Translations under genes and position numbers: made by a program
Notes under the pieces: model-generated
What the model was told of the DNA's origin: nothing
Databases searched by the model: none
What the model saw: only the letters and a program-made list of their open reading frames with translations
In this document: in pieces, positions 53,301 through 63,330 of the stretch
Numbering within the stretch: the first letter of the stretch is position 1
Layout of the letters: each line of letters opens with the position of its first letter
DNA from: Hydra vulgaris
Taxonomy: Eukaryota; Cnidaria; Hydrozoa; Anthoathecata; Hydridae
Length of the DNA stretch: 64,000 nucleotides
Direction of reading: 5' to 3'
NCBI RefSeq assembly: GCF_038396675.1
Contig: NC_088934.1
Span: 7,523,501 to 7,587,500, forward strand

Positions 53301-53896
53301 GTACGGCGCTTTACGAAGCTGTTGCTGCCATTTTCATTGCACAAGCTGCCGGCTTAGAACTAAGTATTGGGCAATATATCGCTGTAAGCGTGACCGCAAC
53401 TTTAGCATCAATAGGAGCAGCAGGAATTCCACAAGCAGGTCTCGTCACAATGATGGTAGTTCTTCAAACTCTTGGTTTACCAGAAGACTCAGTCACTCTG
53501 ATATTTGCTGTCGATTGGTTCCTAGACAGATTGAGAACAACAGTTAACGTATTGGGTTAGTAATGTTTTCTGTATTTTTTTTATCTTTATTTTCTGTATT
53601 TCGAATTGCTTCGTTTCTGGAATAAATTATTTAGTTTTAAATTATTTTTTAAAATTATTAATATTAAAAATAATTAGGTTCTTATATTTTTATGAATATA
53701 GTTATAAAATATTCTCAAGATTTTTTCAAATAAATTGCTCCTTTTATTTATATGATTCCTTGTTTAAATTACATCATAATTATATTAAATCTTAGGTGAC
53801 GCTTTCGGTGCTGGTATTGTTGCTCACCTGTCACGCGCAGATTTAAGCGAGTCAGCAGAAGCTACATACCAAAGCGACAGAAGTGTTGCTGTTTAA
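50349..53896 (+). CDS. SLC1A: SLC1-family excitatory amino acid transporter (EAAT-like), five coding exons
   Basis: Exons 50349-50473, 51584-51735, 51937-52770, 53124-53555 and 53796-53896 join in phase through GT-AG introns to 547 codons ending in TAA. A plasma-membrane Na+/K+-coupled glutamate/aspartate transporter is expected. Visible: TM1 (residues 52-68, [16 protein letters not shown]), the family signature [20 protein letters not shown] (93-112), a long extracellular loop after TM3 with possible N-glycosylation sites (NFS, NLT, NGT, NIT), the HP1 serine motif (SSSSATLP, 392-399), TM7 [13 protein letters not shown] (427-439), HP2 [12 protein letters not shown] (465-476) and TM8 [16 protein letters not shown] (501-516). 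The second Arg of DRLR (R508) is the acidic-substrate side-chain ligand of EAATs (ASCTs lack it), arguing for glutamate/aspartate. The ATG gives a 51-residue cytosolic N-terminus of usual length. Paralogue assignment within SLC1A is not possible here. Confidence 0.95.
51372..51501. repeat. long near-perfect palindrome in SLC1 intron 1
   Basis: About 62-bp arms (51372-51434 and 51439-51501) share TAAGTAAATGATATATTTAT and ACGTTATGTTTTAATAAATA-like sequence in inverted orientation, with few mismatches and a short TTATTA-type loop. Weaker symmetry extends outward. It ends about 80 bp before exon 2. Confidence 0.85.
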
Positions 53897-55050
53897 TAAT
53901 CGTTTAGTTGTATAAACTATATACGATTTATTTTGTATAGAATTTATTTTGTAAATAGTTTACGACAAAATAGTTTAATATAATAATTCCGCATTTTTCT
54001 AGTTAACTTTATGCTATTTTTTCAATATTTTGCCAATCTTTATATAATCTATAATCCTTATTAAATTTATTTTGAAAAATGAACAATTTTTATTTGTAGC
54101 TTTCTACTACAAGTGATTTTAAATTACTAATTAAACTGAATTTTCTGTCAGAAAAAATAAATTAAAACGATTGAATGGAATATAATCTAATAAAGAACAA
54201 TATAAATAAACAAAATAAATAAAAATATTGATAAAAAAAAACATAAAAAACTTGAATTTTGAAAAACGGTTATTTTATACAACGTTTTTCCTTGTAATTT
54301 TTAGCAAAAAGTTATAATTTTGCTGGAGACTGCTTTATTTGGTTTTAATAAATTTATGTATATAAATCTTTATATAATTTGTTAAAAGATTTTTAACTTT
54401 TTTGATATGTCAAGATGAAGTTTGAATATCCGTTTATGAATTAAACTTATTTTTAGATGTGTTTTCCTTATTGTTACGATTTTCTCAATAAAAAGGTGTA
54501 TTTTCTCTTCTATTGCCTTTATCAACATTTTATAATATGAATTACTCTTGTCTATTGCGAATTTAAACTTTACGTTTGAAAAATTTTATGAGCCATAAAA
54601 AAAAGATCAACATAACTTCTCTAAATAAAAAGCCATAGATATCTTTACTTTAAATGGGTTTGATATATAAATATATGACGAAATGCTTAAATTTAGATTA
54701 TATAGTTTGTAAATATTATAAATATTATAACGATGTGTTAAAATGTTGTGTAAATTTTTTTTTAATGTTGTTAAGCAGCTTAAAAACAGCCTTGTTTTTT
54801 CCAACAACAACAAAAAAACAAAAAAGTTTGCAAAGTTAGGGACCATAAACAAAAAAATGATGTTTACAAAATCTGAGATAGTAAATATTATTTTCAATGA
54901 ATATTGCGCTTTTTTTAAAGGTGTTTACACATTGGTGAGCAAATTTATAGCAACCTTTTAAGGTTGCTATAAATTTTTAAACTTAAAAGTATGCTTTATA
55001 TATTTTATGGTATATGGAATATGTTTTCTTTTGCTACATCTTGCTTTAAA
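53897..55050. other. SLC1 3' flank and spacer
   Basis: Presumably holds the SLC1 3' UTR. AATAAA-type words occur (for example near 54156) but none is clearly the cleavage signal. A hairpin with 17-bp arms and a 2-nt loop lies at 54941-54957/54960-54976. No other gene seen. Confidence 0.5.
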
Positions 55051-55844
55051 CCCAGATGTTTTAAAGCCTATTCTTGGGGTCACGTTTTCGTCACAAAACG
55101 TGCTTCCATATTGGATAGGGAAAAACATTGAACAAGCTCGTCAACGGGTTTTGTTTAGTACTTTCAGTATTTTAACGCAACGTTGACGACGAAAACGCTA
55201 AACGAAACATGTTAACAGCTTCTTTTTTTTATAAAACAATAAATATTTACCATTTTATAAAATTACATTATCTCAGAATAATATAATATAAAGGTTTTAC
55301 AATATAGAAGTTTTACAACTGTTTATAGATACTTTCTATTTTTTTATTTTTTTTACTTATATTTTTTTGTGATTTTTGATTTTTTTTTTTTTTTTTTTGT
55401 ATTTTTTATTTTTTTATTTCTGAGACGTTGTGCGGGAAGAAATCGAGAGATAAGGTTTCAAAAGAAGATGTTCAAAATTAGTTAAGAGTTTTTTTATTTA
55501 AGAAAATTTTTTTTTTTCTTAAAGGAAATAAAACAATTACCGGACTTTTACACAGACACTACGTTACGAACGCTACAGATTAAACTTATTTGTTGAAATA
55601 ATATATCATAAAATAAGAGCTAGCAGTGATTTTCTAATCATATATAACAATAATTTTGTTGTATAAAAGAAAAGAAAAATTATTTGCATAAAATAGGAAA
55701 TCTTGTTAATATGTTAATAACGCGTTAAAAACATGTTAATAACGCGTTTTGTTCAATGTTTTCCCCTATCCAAAATGGTTTTACATTTTGTGATGTAAAT
55801 GTGACCCCAACCTTTTGTGATGTAAATGTGACCCCAACATCTGG
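55051..55844. mobile_element. nonautonomous element with GGGGTCAC terminal repeats
   Basis: Left 55051-55137 and right about 55740-55844 are imperfect inverted repeats. They share CCAGATGTT, GGGGTCAC, CGTCACAAAA/CATCACAAAA, TTGGATAGGG and AACATTGAACAA. On the right end the GGGGTCACATTTACATCACA block is duplicated in tandem (55774-55797 and 55812-55836 regions). Internal sequence (TTAATAACGCGTT words, poly-T runs) has no coding capacity. Confidence 0.65.
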
Positions 55845-56222
55845 CTACTACTGGCCGCTGCTTTAGTTTACCTCCTCATTTGAATTTTTGTATCTGACAA
55901 AAATATGTAATTCCGTACATAAATTTTAATTTATAAAATTAAAAAAAAATGAAGAAAGTATTATACAGTCTTACTCATACTAAACTTGAGCAGTGGTAGA
56001 AGAACCAGTATTCAAATTCGAGGAAAAAAAGATCGACAGATCAAAGTATACAGAATCAAACTATAAAACGAATCGATAACACCATTAAACTTCCAACAGC
56101 CGTAGCACAAAATGATATACCAATGCTTGGAAATTTACTGCCGCAGTAACCTGTTAATTTCTATGATTCAAAAACACCTCTCTTTTATCTTACGTGCATT
56201 ATTTTATGGTGGACGCAAATTG

Positions 56223-56417
56223 CTATTTGCCACTCGCATTATTTTCTAAGTGCTGATGTTGGGGTTTATTCATTTCATTATCTAATAAAAAAGCAAATGC
56301 TTCTTCAGATGTATTATCAGAACGACTTTGTTCAGCATCTTTTTTATCAGCCAATTTCTTTCTATTTTGCATCTTTTTTCTGCATTCCTTTGACATGTGT
56401 GTGCCACTATCATACAA
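56223..56417 (-). pseudogene. possible Ty1/copia Gag zinc-knuckle relic
   Basis: A 64-codon frame reads YDSGTHMSKECRKKMQNRKK, then EEAFAFLLDN and NASGK. The spacing H-x4-C and the basic tail resemble the end of a degenerate CCHC zinc knuckle in copia-type Gag, but the leading cysteines are not clear and no protease or integrase follows. It may equally be chance. Confidence 0.2.
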
Positions 56418-56887
56418 TAGGCCTCATGAATTCAAACCTCAAAAAGTTCCAGGTTTTTTTTCCTTGTTATTATTGATGAACCTTTAAATGCTATAGTAGA
56501 TCTGCAAAATCATTTATTTTTACTTTTCTTTATTAATAAGGCAATAAAATTCTTTTCAAGCCAGGCATAATTGATAACACCATATATACAGTATTGGACA
56601 AAACATTTGCAACCAAATCGAACAATGCTAAAAAGTGTTCCTAATTTTACACATCTTAAAAACGAAACGAACTATACTACCACAGCAAACAGTTCAGGAG
56701 TCTGGAGTCATAGCATGCCATGACATGAGCAATCAGCTGACAGGTGACTGCACACAGGCAGAATTTAGTTAACAATTGCCATTTTGCAACGGACAAAACA
56801 AGTGCAACTTTTTTGGTTTGTTTCATTTTCTTAAGTCTGGTCCGTGTCAACGTCACGGAAGTTTTTTAATAATTAAAGGAAGTATCC

Positions 56888-57062
56888 AGAAGTTTCCAGA
56901 AGTTTCCAGAAGCATGCCGAAGCTTCCAGAAGTTTCCAGAAGAAGCATCTGAAAGCATCCAGTAGCATCCAGAAATATCCAGAAACATTCAGAAGCATCC
57001 AGACGCATCCAGACGCATCCAGAAGCTTCCAGAAACATCGAAAAGAAGCATCTAGAATCTTC
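56888..57062 (+). promoter_or_regulatory. array of heat-shock-element-like repeats
   Basis: GAA and TTC alternate at strict 5-bp spacing: GAA 56889, TTC 56894, GAA 56899, TTC 56904, GAA 56909, (ATG 56914), GAA 56919, TTC 56924, GAA 56929, TTC 56934, GAA 56939. Ten of eleven sites fit the HSF1 consensus nGAAnnTTCn. A 10-bp-period degenerate continuation (CCAGAAGCAT-like units) runs to about 57062. Heat-shock factor binds such arrays as trimers in stressed cells. It ends about 25 bp before a TATA box. Confidence 0.65.
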
Positions 57063-57086
57063 CAGGTTCACACAGGTTCATTTTAC

Positions 57087-57094
57087 TATATAAG
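57087..57094 (+). promoter_or_regulatory. TATA box
   Basis: TATATAAG lies between the HSE-like array and the transposase. A start site some 25-30 bases on (about 57115-57122) would fit a compact inducible promoter. Confidence 0.5.
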
Positions 57095-57370
57095 AGACGT
57101 AAATCGACATGTAATTCAGTCAGTATATGGAAGTCAATCAGTCAACATTATCAAGACAGTTTATCAAAGTGAGTTTTATCAAAGTGTTTTATCGAAGAAC
57201 ATCAATACAAGAAGTGAAATACAACAAGTGTTTCATTACATCAATACAGAGCGTTCCACAGAGCATTATTGTATCATCACAAGGTAAATGTAACACGGTA
57301 AGCCTTGAGAAGCAATCAAGCAGATAACAAAGGTGGAGGACCGCGTTCCACCACTTCTAGAGAGAATTCT

Positions 57371-58174
57371 ATGATCGTCAGATCCATCAAGAAAGATCCC
57401 TGGATATCATCAGTCGAGATAAAAAAGCAATTAGAGCTGCCTGTATCGGACCAAACAATCAGACGACGTGTTGTTGAAACCGGATTGTTTTCTCGACGCC
57501 CTGCTAACGATAAACCGCTGATTTCACTAAAAAACCAAAAGAAAAGACTCCTGTTTGCTATATCTCATATTGACTGGAATGTGCAGAAATGGCGAACTGT
57601 CCTGTTCAGTGATGAATTGAAGTTCAACATCATTGGGAGCAATGGCATTTGCCGTGTATGTCGACCGGCCGGAAAACGCCTCGATTTACGTTACTGCCAT
57701 AAGACCGTGAAGCATGGTGGAGGCAATGTAATGGTTTGGGGGTGTTTTTCTGCTAACGGTTTAGGTCCAATACATCGAAACGATGGAATAATGGACCGTT
57801 TCATGTATAAAAATATCCTGAACGATGTTATGTTACCTCATGCTGAATGGAATATGCCAATAAAATGGGTTTTTCAGCAAGACAACGATCCGAAACACAC
57901 TGCAAAAGTAGTCAAGCAGTGGTTTCAAGACAACCATTTATCGGTGATGGATTGGCCGCCTCAATCTCCGGATCTCAACCCTATCGAGAACCTGTGGGAG
58001 ATCGTCAACCGCAGAATTAATCGTGAAGGTGTTCGTAATAAGGATCAACTGTTTGAACAAATCCAAAAGGTCTGGGCAGTGATTCCACAAGGTTTCATTG
58101 ATCACCTGATCGAGTCTATGCCTCGAAGATGCAAGGCTGTCATCGACAACAAAGGATTCGCCACGAAATATTGA
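57371..58174 (+). CDS. Tc1-family transposase (D34E), N-terminus missing or spliced
   Basis: The frame is open from 57302 to TGA at 58172-58174; its first ATG is at 57371 (267 codons). It keeps the second HTH (MIVRSIKKDPWISSVEIKKQ, then SDQTIRRRV) and the complete DDE core: VLFSDELKF (first Asp), a GGGNVMVWGCFSANG stretch, VFQQDNDPKHTA (second Asp) and SPDLNPIENLWE, with 34 residues between the second Asp and the Glu. The C-terminus is normal (MPRRCKAVIDNKGFATKY). Family knowledge: cut-and-paste transposition into TA. The first HTH is not present in frame. An upstream ATG frame at 57127-57327 has no HTH, but AAG|GTAAAT (57284) and ACG|GTAAGC (57298) could be splice donors, so a spliced product is possible. 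Confidence 0.85.
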   Translation: MIVRSIKKDPWISSVEIKKQLELPVSDQTIRRRVVETGLFSRRPANDKPLISLKNQKKRLLFAISHIDWNVQKWRTVLFSDELKFNIIGSNGICRVCRPAGKRLDLRYCHKTVKHGGGNVMVWGCFSANGLGPIHRNDGIMDRFMYKNILNDVMLPHAEWNMPIKWVFQQDNDPKHTAKVVKQWFQDNHLSVMDWPPQSPDLNPIENLWEIVNRRINREGVRNKDQLFEQIQKVWAVIPQGFIDHLIESMPRRCKAVIDNKGFATKY

Positions 58175-58413
58175 TAGCGAAATACAGCTTGGTCAACATT
58201 TTGTCGAGTTGCACTTGTTTTGTCCAGAAAGAAATCAACTTTTTTTAATATTTTTGATTAATTTATTAATTTTCGTGTACAAATAATGAACTTTGTGATG
58301 AATAAAACTTGAAGAACTTTGTCTCTAAACAGTTACATAGTTATTTCTCTAAATTGAAAAAATACAGCACTTTTATATAAAGAAACTAAATTAGCATTAT
58401 TTGGTTGCACCAA

Positions 58414-59006
<593 letters not shown>

Positions 59007-59013
59007 GTATGTA

Positions 59014-61666
59014 GGGTGTCCCAAAAACATACTTTTTTTTTTCTTCAGGATACCTCTCATTTTTTTCCCATTCTCTGAAGTCCACTAAAGCTAAAAAAAT
59101 TTTGAAGCCAGGAAGTGATAGCTCTAAAATTTGAAAAAAATGATTTTTTCGAAAATAAATGTCTATTACATCAATGTTGGATTAATATGTAATGAAATTT
59201 ATATTTATCTTTTATTTTATTTTTAATAAAGTTAATAATGATGCCTAATTATCGAATAGTGCTATTATGACTTTTTAAAAGCATATTTTGGTTTTAAGAA
59301 TCGGGCTCGGGTATGTTAAGGCAAAATGTATTGAGAGGCTCAGAAATATGATTAAGCTTACAAAAATGCGCGCTTTCTCGTAAGTATTATAAAAAAGACA
59401 AATAAACTTTCTTTGAATTTGATATATAAATATTTCTATTTTGCTCTAATAAAAAACAACTTCATCAAATGGTTTTCATACATAAAGTAAACACCTTTAA
59501 GAATTCCGGTATTATTAGATTTGTGCTGAAAAACATGCGTAATTTAGAACTTTACCAAAAGCTCTAAATTACGCTCGCCATAAAAGGTGTACCAGAAATA
59601 GGTTTTATTTTTCCTTTTTGAGGACATTTTTTAAGTTTTTGCCATTCTCTGAAGTCCACTGAGGCTATTAATAATCAAAAAGACAATGTTATTCAATTTC
59701 TTAGGACATTTTTCTCATTTTTTTGTTTTTTTAAACTGTTGAAAAGTAAGGTGAATAATATATTAGAGTAATGCATGCTTTTATTTTAATATTGGGTTTT
59801 TGTAACAGACTTGGTTACGCTTATTTAAAATATTTTAAGAGGCTCATAATAATTATTCTTAAGCTTACAAAACCGTGTGCATTCTTGAAGACCTTGTGGT
59901 CAAAAAAAAAATCATCAATACTTGTATATAAATACTTTTGTTTTGCAAAGCAATAACCTCATTAAATGTTTTTCATGCATCAAATAAACGCCAATAAAAA
60001 TTTCAGTATTCTGCTCATAAACATGTTTTAAAGTAACACACAACAACATGCTTATCATACGCCTAATTTTTAAACATAACCTGAGCCTTATATGTTTATA
60101 AACGTATAATTCTCTTATAAAAAAAAACATGTCATAAGCGGATTTAAATCATCTTTGGTCAATTGAAAAATTCAGTTTTGTGGCTAACATTGGTTGTCCT
60201 GTCAAAATAGATGCAAATATAGAAAAAAAGAGGAAGACACTAATACCAGAAAGCTACTGTTTCCTATAAAGTATTCAATCAACCAGCTGTCATGGGTAAC
60301 TGATTGATAGAATATTTTAACCAGCTTTTCAGCATTGGAAAGCTTCAGATATACAATTTTATAAATGACTATTTTAAAATTCTTTACATCACTGATTTTA
60401 ACAGTGAAGTTCTTTTATGGAGTTTTTACCCTCTTCACAACCTTTCCTGTTCTAATTTATCTGCAAGCAACACATGTTGGAGGTACACATTTCTCATTTT
60501 GTGGAGGATCTTATTGATGAGAAAATAAAATGGCACAGGAAAGCACTATATGTAAGATTATATTAGGGCTGGTCACTCAGAACGAGGTGGATAAGACGGA
60601 GCACGTCAGGCTTGATTAGAATGGGTAACAAATTAGGTTGTTTTTAAACAACATTAAAAGGGAGGTCCTGAAGTTCCTATAGAGGGAATTGACCTCAGAG
60701 GTATTTAACACGGGGACTGCAAGAAGCTATGTGATTAGTTATTTTTTAATTTTTAGGAGATGTACCACTATTTCATTTTCCTCAATCTGGAGCCTTCCAT
60801 TAATAGTTAAACTATATTATCAATCGCTTTTTTGTTGTTGTTGTTGGGGGGGGGGGGGGAGTACATTTTAAAGTTTTTTAAAAATATTAATAATAATTCA
60901 TTCCTAAGGTGTTTGATAAATGCTTCATACCTGCTTGCTTATAGGATGACTAAGAATGTATCTTAGGTGATGAATCAGGAAAAACAAAAGATGATAAAAA
61001 TGGCACATTTTAATTTGTCTGAGCAGTTTCATATGGGGAAACCAAAGCTACCAGTTGTTAGCAGGTCAATGGAGCTTACTAAGCGGGGTTTCAATAGGTT
61101 GTGATTCATACTTGCAGGAGCTTACTGAGCTAGTAGGAGCTTATTGAGCTGGTAGGATAGCTGAGATTCATGTTGGGGAGTTGAAATGGTGGATAATGCG
61201 AAACGACTGTTAGACATTTTACATATTAAAAAGATTTATGAAACTAATTGAATGTGCCAATTGCTGCGCAGAAAAGATTATCCTATTGGCCCAGAACTTT
61301 GTTAGAGATAGCTTATTGGGTAACAAAATAACCCAGTGGGCACGGTACGTTTTTAAAACGTTTTTTAGACATTTTATAAGGTTTAAACCTAATAAAAACG
61401 TCCAAAGAACGTTTTAAAAACGTACTGTGCCCATTGGGAAAGAACCTCATACTGATCGCCAGAGAATAACTTCTTAAACTAGAAAAAATATTTTTAAGAG
61501 ACTTTCCTTTTTCAAAAAAAAATTGCACTTTTTCTTGAAAAATGAAATTTTACGGCTATCACTTTTACTGGAACAAAAAGTGTTTTTTTTGGTAGTTTTA
61601 GCCAATTTGGACCTTAGAAAATGGGAAAAAATTGAGAGGTATTTTTTTTTTTTTTTTTTTGACACC

Positions 61667-61667
<1 letters not shown>
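59014..61667. mobile_element. large TIR element of unknown superfamily
   Basis: GGGTGTC ends at 59014 and 61667 are flanked by TA (59012-59013, 61668-61669) and by (TA)n arrays. The terminal inverted repeats extend about 130 bp: TACCTCTCA, TTTTTTCCCATT, GAAGTCC, AGTGATAGC and AAAATTT occur in the same order from each end. Inside, 59060-59600 and 59633-60060 are a diverged direct duplication (TTCTGAAGTCCACT-like, GAGGCTCA, TTAAGCTTACAAAA). The central part (60130-61300) has no transposase I recognise; a trace around 60490-60560 reads VEDLIDEKIKWHRKALYV. A MITE is nested near the right end. Confidence 0.65.
61332..61438. mobile_element. nested MITE, CCCAGTGGGCAC termini
   Basis: CCCAGTGGGCACGGTACGTT at 61332-61351 is mirrored at 61419-61438 (one mismatch); pairing continues through TTTTAAAACGTT to about 31 bp. 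The centre holds AGGTTTAAACCT. Same family as 19758-19869. Confidence 0.75.

Positions 61668-61669
<2 letters not shown>

Positions 61670-61735
<66 letters not shown>
61670..61735. repeat. (TA)n microsatellite
   Basis: TA array directly outside the right end of the element at 59014-61667. Confidence 0.95.
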
Positions 61736-61737
<2 letters not shown>

Positions 61738-62029
61738 ATAAATGTTGTATTCTGCTGGAAATACAACTCTCGTCTGTTTAAGAGTGATCAATATCTTAAA
61801 AAAAAAAAGTAATAAAAATAAAAAGAATAGATCAAATAATATTAAAATAATTTAAATGAAAAAATGCAACTTTACAATGAAACTTAAAGTTTCATGCCAT
61901 TCAGCAATCATTAGCCATATTATTCAAATATAAAATAAAAATCGTTATAAAAAATACAAGTTTAGCGTTGCAACCGCATCTGACGTCAAGTATACGTGAT
62001 CCGATATTTGCTAATCGCCCAAATTAAAG
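61736..62029. other. short spacer / PLE 3' flank
   Basis: No gene seen. It may contain the 3' UTR of the Penelope-like copy. Confidence 0.4.
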
Positions 62030-63330
62030 TTAGATAGTAAAAAATTTTTCCCGTGCCTACAAGCAGGAATCGATTCACTTTTTTTGTTAAGTAGTTATCG
62101 ACTATCAAAAGTCATAATAGAATATTTTTCATTAATGCAAGGGTTATACTTTTTTGTAGATGGATTATAAGATTGGCATCTTTTAGATATGTTCCACTTA
62201 ATTACAGGCATGTTACTTGCGTCTTTATGTTTCCAGATTTCCTTGGAAAGTTCTGTATCATTCCTATACCTGGTTGCATTAAATGATTTAAGGTGGTTTG
62301 CAAATCTGAGCTTGAATGCGTTTTCACTAATACCGATGTAAGATTTTTCCGTAATACTGGGGTTAGATGATGCTAAAGTGGTTTTATATACATCATTTTT
62401 TGATAGACATTGGTTGTTTAACGGTCATGCGGTTTTCTTAATGCAGTTGTAATTTATATCATTAGTGGTGAGTTTGTTGCGCAAAATTTATTGATTGCGT
62501 GAATTAATAACTGATCGTATATTTGGCATGCAGCTGTAACTAATTTTTATTGTGTTTCTGTTGAAAATTTTGTGAAGTTTATGATGTAATGGATAATGCA
62601 AGTCAATTAAGTTTAAGAAAAGGTGTCTAATTTTTGTTACCACATTTTTACTGAAAAGAGGATTAAATCATTTGATATTTCTTTTTCGTTTATTAGTATT
62701 AGAAAGATTTAGATTTGAATGATACTGGAGATTGGTGTGAAATCCAGACTTTTCTAATGCGTCTTTATAAATAGAAGCAGTCTTTTGGAAAAATTTTTCG
62801 CTCGAAGAATAGGAAGATAATCTATGTTCAATTGAGGTTAGTAATTGTTTTAAAATGCTTGGTGGATGGTTAAAACTAGCATGGATATAATTTAACGTAC
62901 TATCAGGTTTATGGTGAGGTTGAAAAGTGTAGTTATTAAGATTCAATGTAAAATCAAGGTAATTAACAATTTTCATATTTGATTGAATTGAAATACGAAG
63001 GTTGTTTTGTTTAAATATTTGAGTAAAATGCTTCTTAACTTTTTTCATTTTTGGACCGCTTGCGTTTTTAAACACGGCATAGCCATCGTCTCTATATAAT
63101 CCAAAATCAGATTTTTTATAAAATTGTGAAATCTGGAAGAGAAAAAAAGTACCAACTAGCTCGCACACTTCTGCTCCATCAAATGCACCCATGGTAATAT
63201 CAAACAAACCGCTCGATTTTTTAATCCAAACTTGGTCATTGATAAATAATAAAGCTAGGAGAATTAAAGATTTATGATCAGCATCAATGGAAACGTATTG
63301 TTCTTCAAAGTTTATGGAATAATAACAATT
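62030..63330 (-). pseudogene. Penelope-like retroelement: RT plus GIY-YIG endonuclease pseudogene
   Basis: One minus-strand frame keeps homology for about 1.3 kb with no frameshift I can see. RT part: FDITMGAFDGAEVCELVG (near 63155-63215), GLYRDDGYAVFKNASGP with the catalytic YxDD (63055-63105), NYLDFTLNLN, and HHKPDSTLNYIHASFNHPPS. A linker follows (KRKRNIK*FNPLFSKNV, KIFNRNTIKISYSCMPN). The endonuclease is YIGISENAFKLRFANHLKSF (62280-62340), a GIY-YIG-type core. The end reads LLNKKSESIPACRHGKNF. Such proteins reverse transcribe and nick target DNA. In-frame stops: TGA 62665-62667, TAA near 62488, TGA 62425-62427 and TAA 62095-62097. The N-terminal RT is cut off by the LINE tail at about 63330. 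Confidence 0.75.

Larger units (their letters stand above)
56589..58416 (+). mobile_element. Tc1-like transposon with IR/DR ends and heat-shock-like promoter
   Basis: The left end begins CAGTATTGGACAAAAC after TA (56587-56588). An 18-base repeat occurs as GGACAAAACATTTGCAAC (56596-56613) and GGACAAAACAAGTGCAAC (56791-56808). The inner copy has an exact inverted partner at 58208-58225, and the outer one a damaged partner at 58404-58416 (GTTGCACCAAATGTA) that dissolves into a (TA)n array. This is the IR/DR layout of Sleeping Beauty-type Tc1 elements with the outermost right bases lost. Inside, in order: HSE-like array, TATA box, leader and transposase. Confidence 0.8.

Noticed and set aside
56853..57071. 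72-codon minus-strand frame rich in CFW/LDAS repeats
   Set aside because: A translation of the 10-bp HSE-like repeats on the wrong strand; periodicity explains it.
60304..60528. 74-codon frame inside the unknown TIR element as its transposase
   Set aside because: No catalytic motif or HTH, and the frame is broken by stops on both sides.
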